The notes: generated from the letters alone by a model not told the origin. 64,000 nt of DNA from Shouchella miscanthi (GCF_007725405.1 NZ_CP042163.1:2852001-2916000), one strand, 5' to 3'; positions 1 to 13,665 are shown, counted from the stretch's first letter. Numbers and translations: made by a program.

Positions 1-39
1 ACACTTAAGCTGTCCTTTCTCCTCGTTAAATTTAAACAT
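1..39 (-). CDS. clpX: ClpX ATP-dependent unfoldase, N-terminal tip only
   Basis: Only the first 13 codons are in the window; the gene runs off the left edge. They read MFKFNEEKGQLKC, which matches the start of Bacillus ClpX, where the last Cys is the first ligand of the N-terminal zinc-binding domain. A strong ribosome binding site (ggggtgagg) lies just before the ATG at 37-39. The position directly after tig is the normal Bacillus order. ClpX unfolds substrates and feeds them to ClpP. The call rests on a very short stretch plus synteny. Confidence 0.85.
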   Translation of the reverse strand, partial: MFKFNEEKGQLKC

Positions 40-319
40 AACCTCACCCCTTACAGGATTTCTTTTTTCCATGATTTGCTCATAAAAGCTTAATGTCAAA
101 TCATTTTAGCATAGACTAATTCAACAAACTAGAAATATGCATTTTATGTATGAGTTAGAGCAATCACTACCCTTACTCTTCCCTCTCAAAGTACAATTCA
201 AGCTTCACCGTGAAAACCCTTTTTTTTGAGCTACTATCATTTTGTTCAACTTAGCAGGCAATCATACTATACTTATGAATAAAAGCCTACTTTCATGTTA
301 GGGTATCGCTGTATAAGGG
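40..319 (-). other. clpX leader and tig-clpX intergenic region
   Basis: About 280 bases without a gene. It must carry the clpX promoter on the minus strand. A TAAAAT -10-like hexamer is visible near 97-102 but no good -35 partner stands out. I see no operator such as a CtsR repeat and no additional small gene. Confidence 0.4.
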
Positions 320-352
320 AAAAAGGTACGGGTGTTATGCCCGCACCTTTTT
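320..352 (-). terminator. Terminator of tig
   Basis: A GC-rich stem (aaaaggt-cggg / cccg-acctttt) ending in a T-run on the minus strand, four bases after the tig stop codon. It separates tig from clpX transcription. Confidence 0.8.
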
Positions 353-355
353 ACA

Positions 356-1654
356 TTAAGCTGTTGCTTCTTTACTGTGATCAACGAGTACGTCAATCGC
401 TTTGCGCATTTTTAAATCACCTTTTACTGTGTCAAGTCCACCTTGCGCAGAAAGTAATGCTTTGATTTCATCAGCAGAACGCTGGTACATCTCAGCCATT
501 TTTGTAATTTCTTCTTCTACTTCTTCATCAGAAACTTGTACGTCTTCCACTTCAGAAATAGCTTCAAGCGTTAAGTTAACGCGAACACGCTTCTCAGCAT
601 CTTCTTTGAATTGGTTACGCATATCTTCTTCTGTTTGACCAGAGAATTGGAAATACATATCCAAGTTCATCCCTTGTGCTTGTAAACGTTGACCAAATTC
701 TTGAAGCATACGATCTACTTCAGTATTGACCATTGCATCAGGAACAGTGATGTCAGCTTGATCTGCTGCTTTTTCAAGTAACGCATCACGGACAGCATTT
801 TCTGATTCTGTTTTTCTTTGCTCTTCAAGCGTCTTACGTAACTCCACTTTAAGCTCATCCAATGATTCTACATTTTCGTTCGCATCTTTAGCAAATTCAT
901 CATCAAGCTCTGGAAGTTCTTTACGTTTCACATCATGAATTTTCACTTTGAACGTCGCTGGTTTTCCAGCTAGATTTTCTGCGTGATACTCTTCTGGGAA
1001 CGTTACTTCAACTTCTTTTTCGTCTCCTGTTTTAAGACCAACTAATTGTTCTTCAAAACCTGGAATGAACGAATTTGAGCCAATTTCAAGTGAATAGTTC
1101 TCAGCAGTACCGCCTTCAAACGCTTCACCCTCTGCATAGCCTGCGAAGTCAATAACAGCTGTATCGCCGTTTTGAATTTCTCCATCTTCAACAACAACGA
1201 GTTCAGCGTGACGCTCTTGAAGTTTTGTTACTTCTTCTTGCACATCTTCATCTGTAACTTCTGCACTTGGCACTTCAACTTCTAAACCTTTGTAGTCGCC
1301 AAGCTTCACTTCTGGCTTAACTGTTACAGTTGCTTTAAATACTGCTTTTTCGTTTTTGCCAATTGATTCAATATCTACTTCCGGGCGATCAACAGGGAAA
1401 ATTCCTGTTTCTTCAACGGCATTTGAGTAAGCCTCTGGTAACATAAAGTCGATTGCATCTTGATAAAGTGATTCAACTCCAAATTGCTTTTCAAAAAGAC
1501 CTCTTGGCATTTTCCCTTTACGGAAACCAGGTACGTTTACTTTTTGCACAACTTTTTTAAATGCTTTATCTAAAGCGTCGTTGACTTTATCTGCTTCAAC
1601 TTCAAACGTTAAGACGCCTGTATTCTGTTCTGTCTTTTCCCAATTTGCAGACAT
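356..1654 (-). CDS. tig: Trigger factor, ribosome-associated peptidyl-prolyl isomerase chaperone
   Basis: The 432-residue protein has the family's usual length. It contains the ribosome-binding signature [17 protein letters not shown] near residue 45, an FKBP-type PPIase domain around 160-240 (starting near [11 protein letters not shown]) and a long helical C-terminal chaperone domain. It binds the ribosomal exit tunnel through L23 and shelters nascent chains. The reading frame opens six codons upstream, but the ATG at 1654 (MSANWEK) has an aggagg-like site eight bases ahead and is the better start. It is followed by its own terminator and is separate from clpX. Confidence 0.97.
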   Translation of the reverse strand: MSANWEKTEQNTGVLTFEVEADKVNDALDKAFKKVVQKVNVPGFRKGKMPRGLFEKQFGVESLYQDAIDFMLPEAYSNAVEETGIFPVDRPEVDIESIGKNEKAVFKATVTVKPEVKLGDYKGLEVEVPSAEVTDEDVQEEVTKLQERHAELVVVEDGEIQNGDTAVIDFAGYAEGEAFEGGTAENYSLEIGSNSFIPGFEEQLVGLKTGDEKEVEVTFPEEYHAENLAGKPATFKVKIHDVKRKELPELDDEFAKDANENVESLDELKVELRKTLEEQRKTESENAVRDALLEKAADQADITVPDAMVNTEVDRMLQEFGQRLQAQGMNLDMYFQFSGQTEEDMRNQFKEDAEKRVRVNLTLEAISEVEDVQVSDEEVEEEITKMAEMYQRSADEIKALLSAQGGLDTVKGDLKMRKAIDVLVDHSKEATA

Positions 1655-1810
1655 AATATTTCCCTCCAACATGTAATTTCTACACTACTTTATCACGTTT
1701 TTGACAACCATTCCATTATAACATATCGAATGAATCTTTCAATGTCTTCCTTCTTATGAAATAAGTCGGGTTCATTTATGTTGTTTTTACTATAGCTGAA
1801 GCGCCTAAGC

Positions 1811-2866
1811 CTATGTATGAAACCACTCGTTTTGGTTTTGAGCCTCTAATAAAATGTCTTGTTCCAATGCTTCAATTTCATGTGAAGCAGAGAGAACATC
1901 GAATCGCTCACACTCATAACATTGGACCATTGTCGTCTCATCTGTTTCGAGACCGAGTTGTTCCGCAGCGACTAGATGAAACGCACAAGCCCAAGCCTTT
2001 GGATTTTCTGGATTAAGTTCAAATGGGTATGTCATAAGCAAGTATGTGTGGTGTAGTTGTTTTGCCATATGTAATAAAGTTGGGTCTTCTTGCTCAAGCT
2101 GGTCTTCTAAAGCTTCTCTTATCGCCTGATCTACCTGTCTTTCTCCTGGCTCTTCAAGCTCACTAGGGGTGATAACAACCACTTGATGATCACGTTCATA
2201 TCGTAATGGTTTACGGTCTCCCCATTCATGTAACAACTGTAACGCATATGTGCGCATAAGCGGGTTCGTTTGTTTATTTTGGACAAAGCTTCTAATCTCA
2301 TCAGTTAAATCTGTCAGACCGAGTTTACGAACAGTTTGCAATGCATTCCATTTAGCTGGTTCATTTGCTGCATGAAGTCCAGCTTTTAATTCAAGCATTG
2401 TTTCTTCTTGATTTTGTTTTGACACTGATGCTTCACTATACTCATTTGATTCGCTCATTTGTCGACTGAAATGAAGTAGTTCATAGAAGGTTTCTGCATC
2501 TTTTGCAGGAATTTTATCTTCGCTTAGAACTGCTTCCAATAAGTGAACGACTTGATCATAACGAGATAGTTGGACAAGTAATGAAACATGCACTTGCAGG
2601 ATTTCAAAATAATTACCAATTCCTTCATTTAATAGCTTTTCTGTCTCCATGACAGCTTCCTGCTGACGATTTAATTCAATTAAGCTTAGTACAGTCCCAA
2701 ATCGCGCTTGTGGATCCCCTTGATCATAAGAAGAAGCTTCTGCAAAAAGCTTGTACGCCTTTTCTGCATGCTTTTGCTTTAATTCATTCATCCCTTCTTC
2801 GACCAAACGTTTCACTAAGCCAGGAAATAAAATGATATTATTTTTCCCTTGCTTTTTCTCTTTCAA
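1811..2866 (-). CDS. ysoA: TPR-repeat protein YsoA
   Basis: A 351-residue soluble protein with tetratricopeptide-like helical repeats in its N-terminal half, for example around residues 20-55 (GMNELKQKHAEKAYKLFAEA) and 55-90. The C-terminal half is predicted helical without a recognised catalytic motif. Its position between tig and leuD matches ysoA of Bacillus subtilis, whose exact role is unknown. TPR arrays normally mediate protein contacts. No signal peptide or membrane segment is seen. The name rests on synteny and repeat content. Confidence 0.8.
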   Translation of the reverse strand: MKEKKQGKNNIILFPGLVKRLVEEGMNELKQKHAEKAYKLFAEASSYDQGDPQARFGTVLSLIELNRQQEAVMETEKLLNEGIGNYFEILQVHVSLLVQLSRYDQVVHLLEAVLSEDKIPAKDAETFYELLHFSRQMSESNEYSEASVSKQNQEETMLELKAGLHAANEPAKWNALQTVRKLGLTDLTDEIRSFVQNKQTNPLMRTYALQLLHEWGDRKPLRYERDHQVVVITPSELEEPGERQVDQAIREALEDQLEQEDPTLLHMAKQLHHTYLLMTYPFELNPENPKAWACAFHLVAAEQLGLETDETTMVQCYECERFDVLSASHEIEALEQDILLEAQNQNEWFHT

Positions 2867-2985
2867 TTTTTATCGCCTGCCTTCTCTATATGCCTACTTT
2901 AACACGCCTTCACTCTCTAACAAAAGATTCCCATGTTTTTATTCGTTATTCGTTCCCTAATCCCTTTCATTCAAAACCTTAAGAA

Positions 2986-3012
2986 AGCCCCTTAGTCATA
3001 TACTAAGGAGCT
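2986..3012 (-). terminator. Terminator of the ilv-leu operon
   Basis: The inverted repeat ctccttagt/actaagggg with a short T-rich tail lies 60 bases after leuD and before ysoA. It probably ends the ilvBHC-leuABCD transcript. Confidence 0.65.
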
Positions 3013-3073
3013 AGGATCATAGAAGTTTTTAAAACGTTACGTGTTTTTAGCTGATATTGAATGGCTTTGACTG

Positions 3074-3661
3074 TTAACCATTTGTGTAAGACGCTTCAAA
3101 TGTCGTTATCCGGTCTTCAAGCTTCAGCGTTAAGTCAATTTCATCCCATCCGTTAATAAGCATATTTTTCCAATGTGGATCAATTTCGAATGATGACTCA
3201 ATGTGATCAGCGATAACTTTTTGCTCGAGCAAATCAACTGTAATATGGCTCTTACCTTGATTCACCAGTGTCATCCATCTGTTTACTTCCTCATCTGATA
3301 GTTGTATAGGTAATAGACCATTCTTTACACAATTGTTGTAAAAAATATCAGCGAAGCTTGAAGCCATTACTACTTTAAAACCGTAATCATATAACGCCCA
3401 AGGAGCGTGTTCCCTTGACGAACCACAGCCAAAGTTATCTCCGCTAATTAAAATACTTGCTCCTTTAGCAGAGGGGTGATTTAATTCAAAGTCCGGATTT
3501 TCTTTTCCTTCTGCCTTGTAACGCCAATCATAGAACAAAAATTGACCAAACCCCGTTCGTTCAATTCTTTTTAGAAACTGTTTCGGAATAATTTGGTCGG
3601 TATCAACATTTACGCGATCTAATACCGCTGCCTTACCTCTATGAATGCGGATCGGATTCAT
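3074..3661 (-). CDS. leuD: 3-isopropylmalate dehydratase small subunit
   Basis: The 195-residue LeuD is the swivelling domain that pairs with LeuC to isomerise 2- to 3-isopropylmalate in leucine synthesis. The family signature [17 protein letters not shown] is present near residues 73-90. Its ATG overlaps the leuC stop by four bases (ATGA), so the two subunits are translationally coupled. It is the last gene of the operon. Length is normal. Confidence 0.97.
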   Translation of the reverse strand: MNPIRIHRGKAAVLDRVNVDTDQIIPKQFLKRIERTGFGQFLFYDWRYKAEGKENPDFELNHPSAKGASILISGDNFGCGSSREHAPWALYDYGFKVVMASSFADIFYNNCVKNGLLPIQLSDEEVNRWMTLVNQGKSHITVDLLEQKVIADHIESSFEIDPHWKNMLINGWDEIDLTLKLEDRITTFEASYTNG

Positions 3662-5073
3662 TTTACATCGCTCCTTACATCAAATGTTCGCACGTCGACA
3701 AAATGACCGCTCACCGCAGCCGCTGCTGCCATCGCTGGACTCACTAAATGTGTACGTGATCCTTTTCCTTGTCGTCCTTCAAAGTTACGATTTGACGTTG
3801 ATGCACACCGTTCTCCTTCTGGTACTCTATCCGGGTTCATACTAAGACACATACTACAGCCGGAGCTGCGCCAATCAAAACCTGCGTCTTTAAAAATCTG
3901 ATCAAGGCCTTCTGCTTCAGCACGACGCTTTACTTTTTCAGACCCAGGCACAACAATTGCCGTAACATCTTGGTGTACATATCTTCCTTTTACGATTCGA
4001 GCGGCGGCCTCAAGGTCACTAAAGCGCGAGTTCGTGCAAGATCCAATAAACACATGTTGGATTGAAATATCTGTAAGAGGCGTATTCGGCTCTAACTCCA
4101 TATAAGCAAGGGCTTGTGCAATTGCACGCTTTTCATTTTCTGAAGATGCATGCTGTGGATCCGGAACAAAAGAAGAAATTGGGGCACCTTGACCAGGATT
4201 TGTTCCCCACGTCACCATTGGCTCAATTTCACTTGCATCAATCGTAACCGTGCGATCGTAAGTTGCATCAGCATCCGTTGCAAGTGACGACCAGTATTCA
4301 ACAATCTCTTCGAACGCCTTATCTTCTGGTACACGACTTCTCCCTTTTAAATAGTCAAATGTGACAAGATCAGGACTAATTAAACCTGCCTTTGCCCCCG
4401 CTTCAATAGACATATTGCATATCGTCATTCGCTCTTCCATCGTCATCCCACGTATTGCTTCACCAGTGAATTCAATGACGGAACCAGTGCCTACATTTAC
4501 ACCAAACTTTGAAATGATCGCAAGGATCACATCCTTTGCAGCAATGCCAGTACCTAATCTTCCTGTAATATGAACTTGTAATGTTTTCGGTCTTGACTGC
4601 CACACTGTTTGAGTAGCCAATACATGCTCGACTTCACTCGTACCAATTCCAAATGCCAATGCCCCGAAAGCTCCATGAGTAGATGTATGGCTATCTCCAC
4701 AAACAATGACATGTCCAGGTTGCGTTAAACCCAGTTCTGGTCCAATTACATGAACAATTCCGTTATCTGGATGCTCCAGATCAGCAATTTCAATACCAAA
4801 TTCACGGCAATTGTCCGCTAATGTCTCCATTTGTAAACGGGCAATTTGATCTTGTATATCGTAACGGTTAAAAGTCGGTACGTTATGATCCATTGTTGCA
4901 AATGTACGCTCTGGTCTACGCACCTTCCTATTTGCGATTCTTAATCCTTCAAATGCCTGTGGTGACGTCACTTCATGGACCATATGCAAATCAACATATA
5001 GCAAATCCGGCTGGTTAGATTCTGAAACAATCGTATGTTTCTCCCATATTTTTTCGATAATTGTTTTTCCCAT
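3658..5073 (-). CDS. leuC: 3-isopropylmalate dehydratase large subunit
   Basis: This 471-residue aconitase-family protein holds the [4Fe-4S] cluster. Cluster ligands lie in IGSCTNSR near residue 346 and in [11 protein letters not shown] near 406-416. Substrate-binding motifs such as [18 protein letters not shown] are intact near residue 130. With LeuD it catalyses the second step of leucine synthesis. The start has a perfect aggagg site, and leuB ends 11 bases upstream. Confidence 0.97.
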   Translation of the reverse strand: MGKTIIEKIWEKHTIVSESNQPDLLYVDLHMVHEVTSPQAFEGLRIANRKVRRPERTFATMDHNVPTFNRYDIQDQIARLQMETLADNCREFGIEIADLEHPDNGIVHVIGPELGLTQPGHVIVCGDSHTSTHGAFGALAFGIGTSEVEHVLATQTVWQSRPKTLQVHITGRLGTGIAAKDVILAIISKFGVNVGTGSVIEFTGEAIRGMTMEERMTICNMSIEAGAKAGLISPDLVTFDYLKGRSRVPEDKAFEEIVEYWSSLATDADATYDRTVTIDASEIEPMVTWGTNPGQGAPISSFVPDPQHASSENEKRAIAQALAYMELEPNTPLTDISIQHVFIGSCTNSRFSDLEAAARIVKGRYVHQDVTAIVVPGSEKVKRRAEAEGLDQIFKDAGFDWRSSGCSMCLSMNPDRVPEGERCASTSNRNFEGRQGKGSRTHLVSPAMAAAAAVSGHFVDVRTFDVRSDVK

Positions 5074-5084
5074 ACATGCTCCTC

Positions 5085-6167
5085 CTAAGAGTGAATTGCT
5101 ACTTTTATTTCCTTAATGACTGCCGCCGTCATTTCTTTAGTTGAAATCGCATCGATCATCGTTAAATCGGCTGTACGATACCCTTTTAATAGCACTTGAT
5201 TAATCGCCTGTTCAATACAATCTGCTTCTTCTAACATACCGAAGCTATACCGAAGTAGCATCGCAGTCGATGCAATGGTCGCTAATGGATTCGCTTGGTT
5301 TAACCCAGCTATATCTGGTGCTGATCCGTGTACTGGTTCATACAACCCAAAGCTCGTTCCGTTTAAACTGGCGGAAGGGAGCATTCCAAGTGAACCAGTA
5401 ATCATTGAAGCTTCGTCACTTAAAATATCACCGAATAGATTTTCTGTTACAAGAACATCAAATTGCTTTGGATTTCGTATAAGCTGCATAGCGGCATTAT
5501 CCACAAGCATATGTTCTAGCGTCACCGACGGATAATGAGTGGCAACTTCGTTTGCACATTCTCGCCACATTCTGCTGGACTCAAGAACATTGGCTTTATC
5601 GACTGATGTTACATGCTTTCCCCTAATCTCCGCAAATTGAAAAGCGCGATGCAAAATACGTTCGATTTCGCTTTTTTTGTATACAAGTGTATCAACCACC
5701 CCTTCTTCATTATCAATCGCACGACGTTCTCTCGGCTCTCCGAAATAAATACCACCCGTTAACTCTCGAACGATGAGCACATCTACGCCACTTACTACTT
5801 CTGGTTTTAAAGTTGATTCTTCTATTAAGGCATCGAGCGCTTGCACCGGCCGCAAATTTGCATAGAGATTTAATGCTTGGCGAATGGCAAGTAATCCTTT
5901 TTCCGGTCGGAGATGTGGTGGTTGCTGGTCCCATTTCGGTCCTCCTACCGCACCCAGTAAACAAGCATCAGAGGATTGGCAAAGCTCAATTGTTTCTTCC
6001 GGAAGCGGAACGCCAGTCGCATCAATGGCTGCTCCGCCTATTAAGCCCTCTTGGAATTCAAATTGGTGTCCATATAAGTCCGCGATTACTTGAAGTACCG
6101 CTTTACCTGACTCGACAATTTCAGGGCCAATACCATCACCAGCTAATGTTGCAATCTGTTTCTTCAT
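5085..6167 (-). CDS. leuB: 3-isopropylmalate dehydrogenase
   Basis: A 360-residue NAD-dependent isocitrate/isopropylmalate dehydrogenase family enzyme making 2-oxoisocaproate. The N-terminal GDGIGPEIV motif and the signature [19 protein letters not shown] near residue 243 are present. [14 protein letters not shown], near residue 135, carries substrate contacts. The aggaggata site precedes the ATG. It lies 10 bases after leuA in the leucine operon. Confidence 0.97.
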   Translation of the reverse strand: MKKQIATLAGDGIGPEIVESGKAVLQVIADLYGHQFEFQEGLIGGAAIDATGVPLPEETIELCQSSDACLLGAVGGPKWDQQPPHLRPEKGLLAIRQALNLYANLRPVQALDALIEESTLKPEVVSGVDVLIVRELTGGIYFGEPRERRAIDNEEGVVDTLVYKKSEIERILHRAFQFAEIRGKHVTSVDKANVLESSRMWRECANEVATHYPSVTLEHMLVDNAAMQLIRNPKQFDVLVTENLFGDILSDEASMITGSLGMLPSASLNGTSFGLYEPVHGSAPDIAGLNQANPLATIASTAMLLRYSFGMLEEADCIEQAINQVLLKGYRTADLTMIDAISTKEMTAAVIKEIKVAIHS

Positions 6168-6177
6168 TTGTATCCTC

Positions 6178-9265
<3,088 letters not shown>

Positions 9266-9269
<4 letters not shown>

Positions 9270-11005
9270 AATGGCTCAACCCCTTCCATACAGTGATGGC
9301 CTTGACCTGGACAAATCATGGGATAGACATTTTCTTCTTTTGCTACACAAACTTCCAGCAATACTGGACCTTGATGATCAAAAGTTTCTTTAATTGCTTC
9401 TGATAACTTCGACCGTTTTTCAACCTTAATAGCTTTAATATCATAAGCTTCTGCCAATTTAGAGAAGTTCGGCTGAACCGGAAACAACGAGTGTGAATAA
9501 CGTTCACCATGAAATAATTGCTGCCATTGCCGGACCATTCCGAGTGAAGCGTTATTTACAATGACAATTTTCACTGGCAGCTGTAGTTCTTGTAAAATGG
9601 ACATCTCCTGCAAGGTCATCTGAAATCCTGCATCACCAGTAATTGCGATAACTGGAAGTTCAGGCTCAGCAATTTGTGCACCAATTGCTGCAGGGAATCC
9701 AAATCCCATGGTGCCAAGCCCCCCACTTGTAATCCAACGATTCGGTTTGTTGAAGGAGAAATATTGGGCTGCCCACATTTGATGCTGTCCTACATCTGTC
9801 GTGACAACAGCTTCACCGTCTGTATGCTCATAAAGTCGTTCAATTAATTCTTGTGGTTTAATGACTTCTTTGTCGAGTTTATACCATAATGGAAACTCCT
9901 TTTTCCAACGCTGTGTTCGCTCTCGCCATTGATCATGTTGTTCAAGTGGACGAATATCCCCTTCTAATAAAAGTGTTAAAGCAGCTTTTGCATCGCCAAC
10001 CACTGGAATTTCAGCAGGAATGTTTTTTCCAATTTCAGCTGGATCGATATCAATATGTGCAATTTTTGCATTTGGCGCAAAATGTTCCAATACACCTGTT
10101 AAACGATCGTCAAAGCGAGAACCAATATTCAAAAGAAAGTCTGCTTCATGCAAGGCCATGTTTGCTGCATAGGTGCCGTGCATGCCTCCCATTCCAAGAT
10201 GATTTTCATTATTTCCCGGGTAAGAACCTAATCCAAGCAACGTTGATACAAGAGGAATTTTTGTTTGTTCCACAAAAGAAGTCAGCTCTTCAGACGCTTT
10301 TGCGTGAAGTACCCCAGCTCCAGTAAGTAGAACTGGTTTTTTCGCTTCTCGAAATGATTCCAGAACCTTTCGAATTTGCTGCTTATTCGGTCTTGCATTC
10401 GGTTGATACCCTGGTAAGTAAACCGGCTTGTCGTACGTAAAAACCCCCATTTGCTGCGATATATCTTTTGGTAAGTCAATAAGTACTGGTCCCGGTCGAC
10501 CACTTTGAGCAATGTGAAACGCTTCTTTAACCGTTTGGGACAATTCTTCAATGGAGCGGATTTGGTAATTATGCTTTGTAATTGGCATTGTTATACCGAG
10601 CATATCCGCTTCTTGAAAAGCATCTGTTCCGATTACTTTTGTTCCAACTTGACCTGTAATGACAACAAGAGGAAGTGAGTCAATCATTGCATCCGCAATT
10701 CCAGTGACTACATTTGTTGCTCCAGGTCCTGAAGTGACAATACATACACCAGGCTTCCCTGTTACCCTTGCATACCCTTCCGCTGCATGAATCGCACCTT
10801 GTTCATGTCTTGCTAAAATGTGATTGATACCGAGCTTATAAATTTCGTCATACGTTGGAAGAATAGCCCCCCCTGGGTAACCAAATATTACATCTACTTG
10901 TTCCTTTGCTAAGGACCGTAATAAAATCTCAGCTCCAGTACAAGGCTCATTCGTTTCTTTGGTTGCTTTGTTCTGTTCTTCCGCTTGTTCACTCGCATGT
11001 AGCAT
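9266..11005 (-). CDS. ilvB: Acetolactate synthase large catalytic subunit
   Basis: A thiamine-diphosphate enzyme of 579 residues that forms acetolactate or acetohydroxybutyrate, the first common step to Val, Leu and Ile. GYPGGAILP with the catalytic Glu in the following [13 protein letters not shown], and the ThDP/Mg motif [12 protein letters not shown]...NNASLG, are intact. The start is ATG 11005 (MLHASEQ) behind gggagaga; the extra 25 upstream codons lie in the leader terminator. It is the first gene of the T-box controlled ilv-leu operon. Confidence 0.97.
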
Positions 11006-11034
11006 GCATTCTCTCTCCCTTCCCTCTTTTATAT

Positions 11035-11290
11035 AAAAAAAGAAAGACTTCCTCAAACCCCATGTATGATTACCATACAAGGGGCGAGAAAGTCTCTCGC
11101 GGTACCACCCTTATTCACTAATATCATTATTAGCCTCATTTTTTTGATAACGAATGGTGGTTCAAACCATCCGACGACTCCTACTTATGTTCAAAGTCAT
11201 ACTCAAAGGTGAGTTTCACATTTACTTTATCACCGTTTTCCAGCAACCAACGGCTCTCTGTAGATAATGTCAAATGTTACTTTCCTTCTC
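11035..11290 (-). promoter_or_regulatory. T-box leader, leucine specifier (CUC)
   Basis: The minus strand shows the T-box core agggtggtaccgcg at 11097-11110. A stem I region lies upstream with a CTC triplet in gaaaCTCacctttgagt near 11203-11219, and downstream is a long terminator hairpin ending in a T-run at 11035-11041. The same NNN-AC-C(T)TTGA context gives Thr and Phe triplets in the other two T-boxes of this window, supporting CUC as the Leu specifier. Uncharged tRNA-Leu would favour antitermination and expression of ilvBHC-leuABCD. Confidence 0.93.
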
Positions 11291-11304
11291 AACGTGTTGT
11301 GCTA

Positions 11305-12969
11305 TTAAATTTTCATAATACCGCCAGTATTTGCGGATGTCACAAGCTTTGAATAGCGGGCGAGGTAACCTTTTTTCACTTTCGGTTCTGGCTCTACCCA
11401 GCCTTCTCGTCTTCGGGCTAAATCTTCTTCAGAAATATCCCAATCAATTGTACGATCAATTAAATTAATTGTGATTCGGTCTCCATCTTCTACAAAGGCA
11501 ATCGGTCCACCTTCAGCAGCTTCTGGTGAGATGTGTCCAATTGAAATGCCTCTTGAAGCACCTGAAAAACGGCCATCTGTCATTAAAGCGACTTTTGTAC
11601 CTAATCCTCTTCCTTGGATCGCTGAAGTTGGTGCAAGCATTTCCGGCATCCCCGGTCCACCTTTAGGGCCTTCGTAACGAATGACGACAACGTGGCCTTC
11701 ACGTACTTTCCCTTTGTTAATTTGCTCTTGAGCTTCTTCTTGAGAGTTGAAGCAAATGGCTTCGCCGTCAAAAATTCGAATCGATGGATCAACGGCTCCT
11801 ACTTTAATAACAGCACCATCAGGAGCGATATTACCATAAAGAATCGATAAGCCACCTACAGGACTATATGCCGTTTCTTTTGTTCGAATGACATCGGTAT
11901 TCGTAATTTCAGCATGAGCCACTGTTTCATAAAGAGACTTCCCTGTTATCGTCAGTCGATCTCCTTTAATAGCTCCCATGTGAATTAATTCTTTAATTAT
12001 CGAAGCGACGCCACCAGCCTTATGCACATCATCCATTGAATAATCTGAAGCAGGACTTATTTTGCACAAATACGGAACTCTTTCCGCCACTTCATTAATT
12101 CGAGTTAAGTCATATTCTATTTCTGCTTCATTTGCAATCGCTAATGTGTGTAACACTGTATTAGTCGAGCCACCCATTGCCATATCAAGTGCGAATGCAT
12201 CATCAATTGTTTCTTCTGTGACAATATCTCGTGGTCGAATATCTTTTTCAATTAAATTCATGAGATGCTTTGCTGCATCTTTTATTAAATCATGTCTCGC
12301 TTGTGATGTGGCAACAAGTGTACCATTTCCTGGTAACGCAAGACCTAGCATTTCCATTAGTGAGTTCATGGAATTAGCGGTAAACATTCCAGAACAAGAG
12401 CCACAAGTCGGACAAGCTTGTTGTTCAATTTCAAGTAATTCTTCTCTTGTCATTTTTCCTGACGCAAATGCGCCTACGCCTTCAAATACGGAAACGAGAG
12501 ATAAGCTTTGCCCATCCTTTGTTCTTCCGGCCTCCATCGGGCCACCAGAGACAAAAACGGAAGGGACATTCGTCCGTACCGATGCCATTAACATGCCTGG
12601 CGTTATTTTGTCGCAATTTGGAATATAGAAAACACCATCAAACCAATGTGCGTTAATTACCGTTTCCGCTGCGTCGCAAATAATTTCTCGACTTGGGAGT
12701 GAATACCTCATCCCAATATGCCCCATTGCGATTCCATCATCTACACCTATTGTATTGAATTCAAACGGAATCCCTCCGGCATCAATAATCGCTTGCTTCG
12801 CTACTTCTGCAAACTTATTTAGATGCATGTGCCCAGGAATGATATCAATATATGAATTACAAACACCGATGAACGGTTTATCCATATCTTCCTCACTTAC
12901 ACCTGCTGCACGAAGAAGACTCCTATGAGGTGCGCGATCAATTCCTTTCTTGATCATGTCGCTTCTCAC
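11305..12969 (-). CDS. ilvD: Dihydroxy-acid dehydratase
   Basis: IlvD dehydrates dihydroxy acids to the 2-oxo acids leading to Val, Ile and Leu. Its Fe-S cysteines lie in CNSY (near residue 37), NCDKITPGM (near 108) and [17 protein letters not shown] (near 181-197). [12 protein letters not shown]-like C-terminal motifs are present. The 554-residue length is normal. The start is GTG 12969 behind aagggga. In Bacillus subtilis ilvD is elsewhere; here it directly precedes the ilvB leader, so its transcript may read through into the T-box. Confidence 0.96.
   Translation of the reverse strand: MRSDMIKKGIDRAPHRSLLRAAGVSEEDMDKPFIGVCNSYIDIIPGHMHLNKFAEVAKQAIIDAGGIPFEFNTIGVDDGIAMGHIGMRYSLPSREIICDAAETVINAHWFDGVFYIPNCDKITPGMLMASVRTNVPSVFVSGGPMEAGRTKDGQSLSLVSVFEGVGAFASGKMTREELLEIEQQACPTCGSCSGMFTANSMNSLMEMLGLALPGNGTLVATSQARHDLIKDAAKHLMNLIEKDIRPRDIVTEETIDDAFALDMAMGGSTNTVLHTLAIANEAEIEYDLTRINEVAERVPYLCKISPASDYSMDDVHKAGGVASIIKELIHMGAIKGDRLTITGKSLYETVAHAEITNTDVIRTKETAYSPVGGLSILYGNIAPDGAVIKVGAVDPSIRIFDGEAICFNSQEEAQEQINKGKVREGHVVVIRYEGPKGGPGMPEMLAPTSAIQGRGLGTKVALMTDGRFSGASRGISIGHISPEAAEGGPIAFVEDGDRITINLIDRTIDWDISEEDLARRREGWVEPEPKVKKGYLARYSKLVTSANTGGIMKI
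11315..11343 (-). promoter_or_regulatory. Promoter of the ilvB T-box leader, inside the ilvD 3' end
   Basis: GTGACA, 17 bases, TATTAT on the minus strand. It lies within the last codons of ilvD and a short distance before T-box stem I. It would let the T-box operon be transcribed independently of ilvD. A weak CodY-like sequence (11 of 15 to the consensus) overlaps the -10. Confidence 0.55.
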
Positions 12970-13062
12970 ATCAATCTCCCCTTACTAAACTGTTATTTCT
13001 TGTGAACAAAAATATCCACCTGAGAAATACATCTGTTTTTTGTTTAACTATTATTGAAACTT

Positions 13063-13091
13063 ACTATACGCGTGTTCATTTTTAAGGTCAA
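13063..13091 (-). promoter_or_regulatory. Sigma-A promoter of ilvD
   Basis: TTGACC, 17 bases, TATAGT on the minus strand, about 95 bases before the ilvD start. It is the only good match in this intergenic region. Confidence 0.75.
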
Positions 13092-13127
13092 CCTTTTTTT
13101 AAAAAGAAATTTAATCTTTCTGTCATT

Positions 13128-13141
13128 TGAATACGCTTACA
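13128..13141. promoter_or_regulatory. Possible CcpA cre site upstream of ilvD
   Basis: TGAATACGCTTACA matches the cre consensus TGWAANCGNTNWCA at all but one fixed position. Its centre is roughly 80 bases upstream of the predicted ilvD transcription start. That position would suit activation, as known for the Bacillus subtilis ilv-leu operon. One mismatch keeps this tentative. Confidence 0.4.
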
Positions 13142-13195
13142 GTATCAAGGGATTAAGGATTCAACCTATAAAAAAATCTTTTTAAAAAAGGCTAT

Positions 13196-13210
13196 AAATT
13201 TCTGAAAAAC
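13196..13210. promoter_or_regulatory. Possible CodY box
   Basis: AAATTTCTGAAAAAC matches the CodY consensus AATTTTCWGAAAATT at 12 of 15 positions. It lies 29 bases before the 13239 start and about 105 bases upstream of the ilvD -35. CodY control of branched-chain genes is well known in Bacillus; which gene this serves is unclear. Confidence 0.4.
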
Positions 13211-13238
13211 GGGGATAGTAAAAAAAGGTGGTGATTTG

Positions 13239-13649
13239 ATGCAAGCAAACCATAATAAGAGAAAAAGCAAATTTGCTCCTTTATCCTTTCTAGTCAATCT
13301 GTTTAAACCTGTAAACCGTCCTTCTCTCATTCTCGTTACAAATCATTGGAATGAATGTAAAAACGAGTCTCAACGACTACTTTGCCGAACGCTAAGAGAA
13401 AACGGCTTGTATGCGTCACCAGATTTTTTTGTAGGCAACATTCTTGTTCATGTTGCATTGGTACCTTACCGAATTGCTTTCTTGAAAAAACAAGATAGCA
13501 TCCAAGAAAAAAAAGCTACTCGCTCGTTACAGCGAAAAGGATGGACCGTTTATTTCATTTCTGAAGATCAGCTAAAAGAAGATGTTAACACATTTTTATA
13601 CGCGTTTAATAAACAAGCGCAACCTCTTAAAAACGCCTCCCCCCAATAA
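13239..13649 (+). CDS. Uncharacterised protein, possibly a degenerate DUF559/Vsr-like nuclease fold
   Basis: A 136-residue soluble protein I do not recognise with certainty. The central ILVHVALVPYRIAFLKK and the C-terminal RSLQRKGWTVYFISEDQLKEDV resemble the strand-strand and helix-strand-helix layout of PD-(D/E)XK proteins of the DUF559/Vsr type. However, the acidic residue expected in the ILVD-like strand is His, so catalysis is doubtful. The first 20 residues are basic. ATG 13239 follows aggtgg and is preferred to the TTG at 13236. It faces away from ilvD, sits just behind a CodY-like box and ends in its own terminator. Function unknown. Confidence 0.7.
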   Translation: MQANHNKRKSKFAPLSFLVNLFKPVNRPSLILVTNHWNECKNESQRLLCRTLRENGLYASPDFFVGNILVHVALVPYRIAFLKKQDSIQEKKATRSLQRKGWTVYFISEDQLKEDVNTFLYAFNKQAQPLKNASPQ

Positions 13650-13665
13650 ATGTAGGCGTTTTTTG
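13629..13665 (+). terminator. Terminator overlapping the end of the 13239 gene
   Basis: The stem aaaacgcct/aggcgtttt with a T-run on the plus strand spans the stop codon at 13647-13649. It separates this gene from the acetyltransferase that follows. Confidence 0.75.

Noticed and set aside
402-638. Plus-strand Ser-rich open frame within tig
   Set aside because: Antisense shadow of the acidic and Glu-rich tig coding region; no ribosome site or family resemblance.
1654-1672. Upstream in-frame start of tig (adds MLEGNI)
   Set aside because: The extra codons overlap the ribosome binding site of the ATG at 1654, and the homologue N-terminus is MSA-type.
12062-12656. 188-codon plus-strand frame inside ilvD
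   Set aside because: Antisense to a complete, conserved ilvD; low-complexity Ser-rich translation without start signals.
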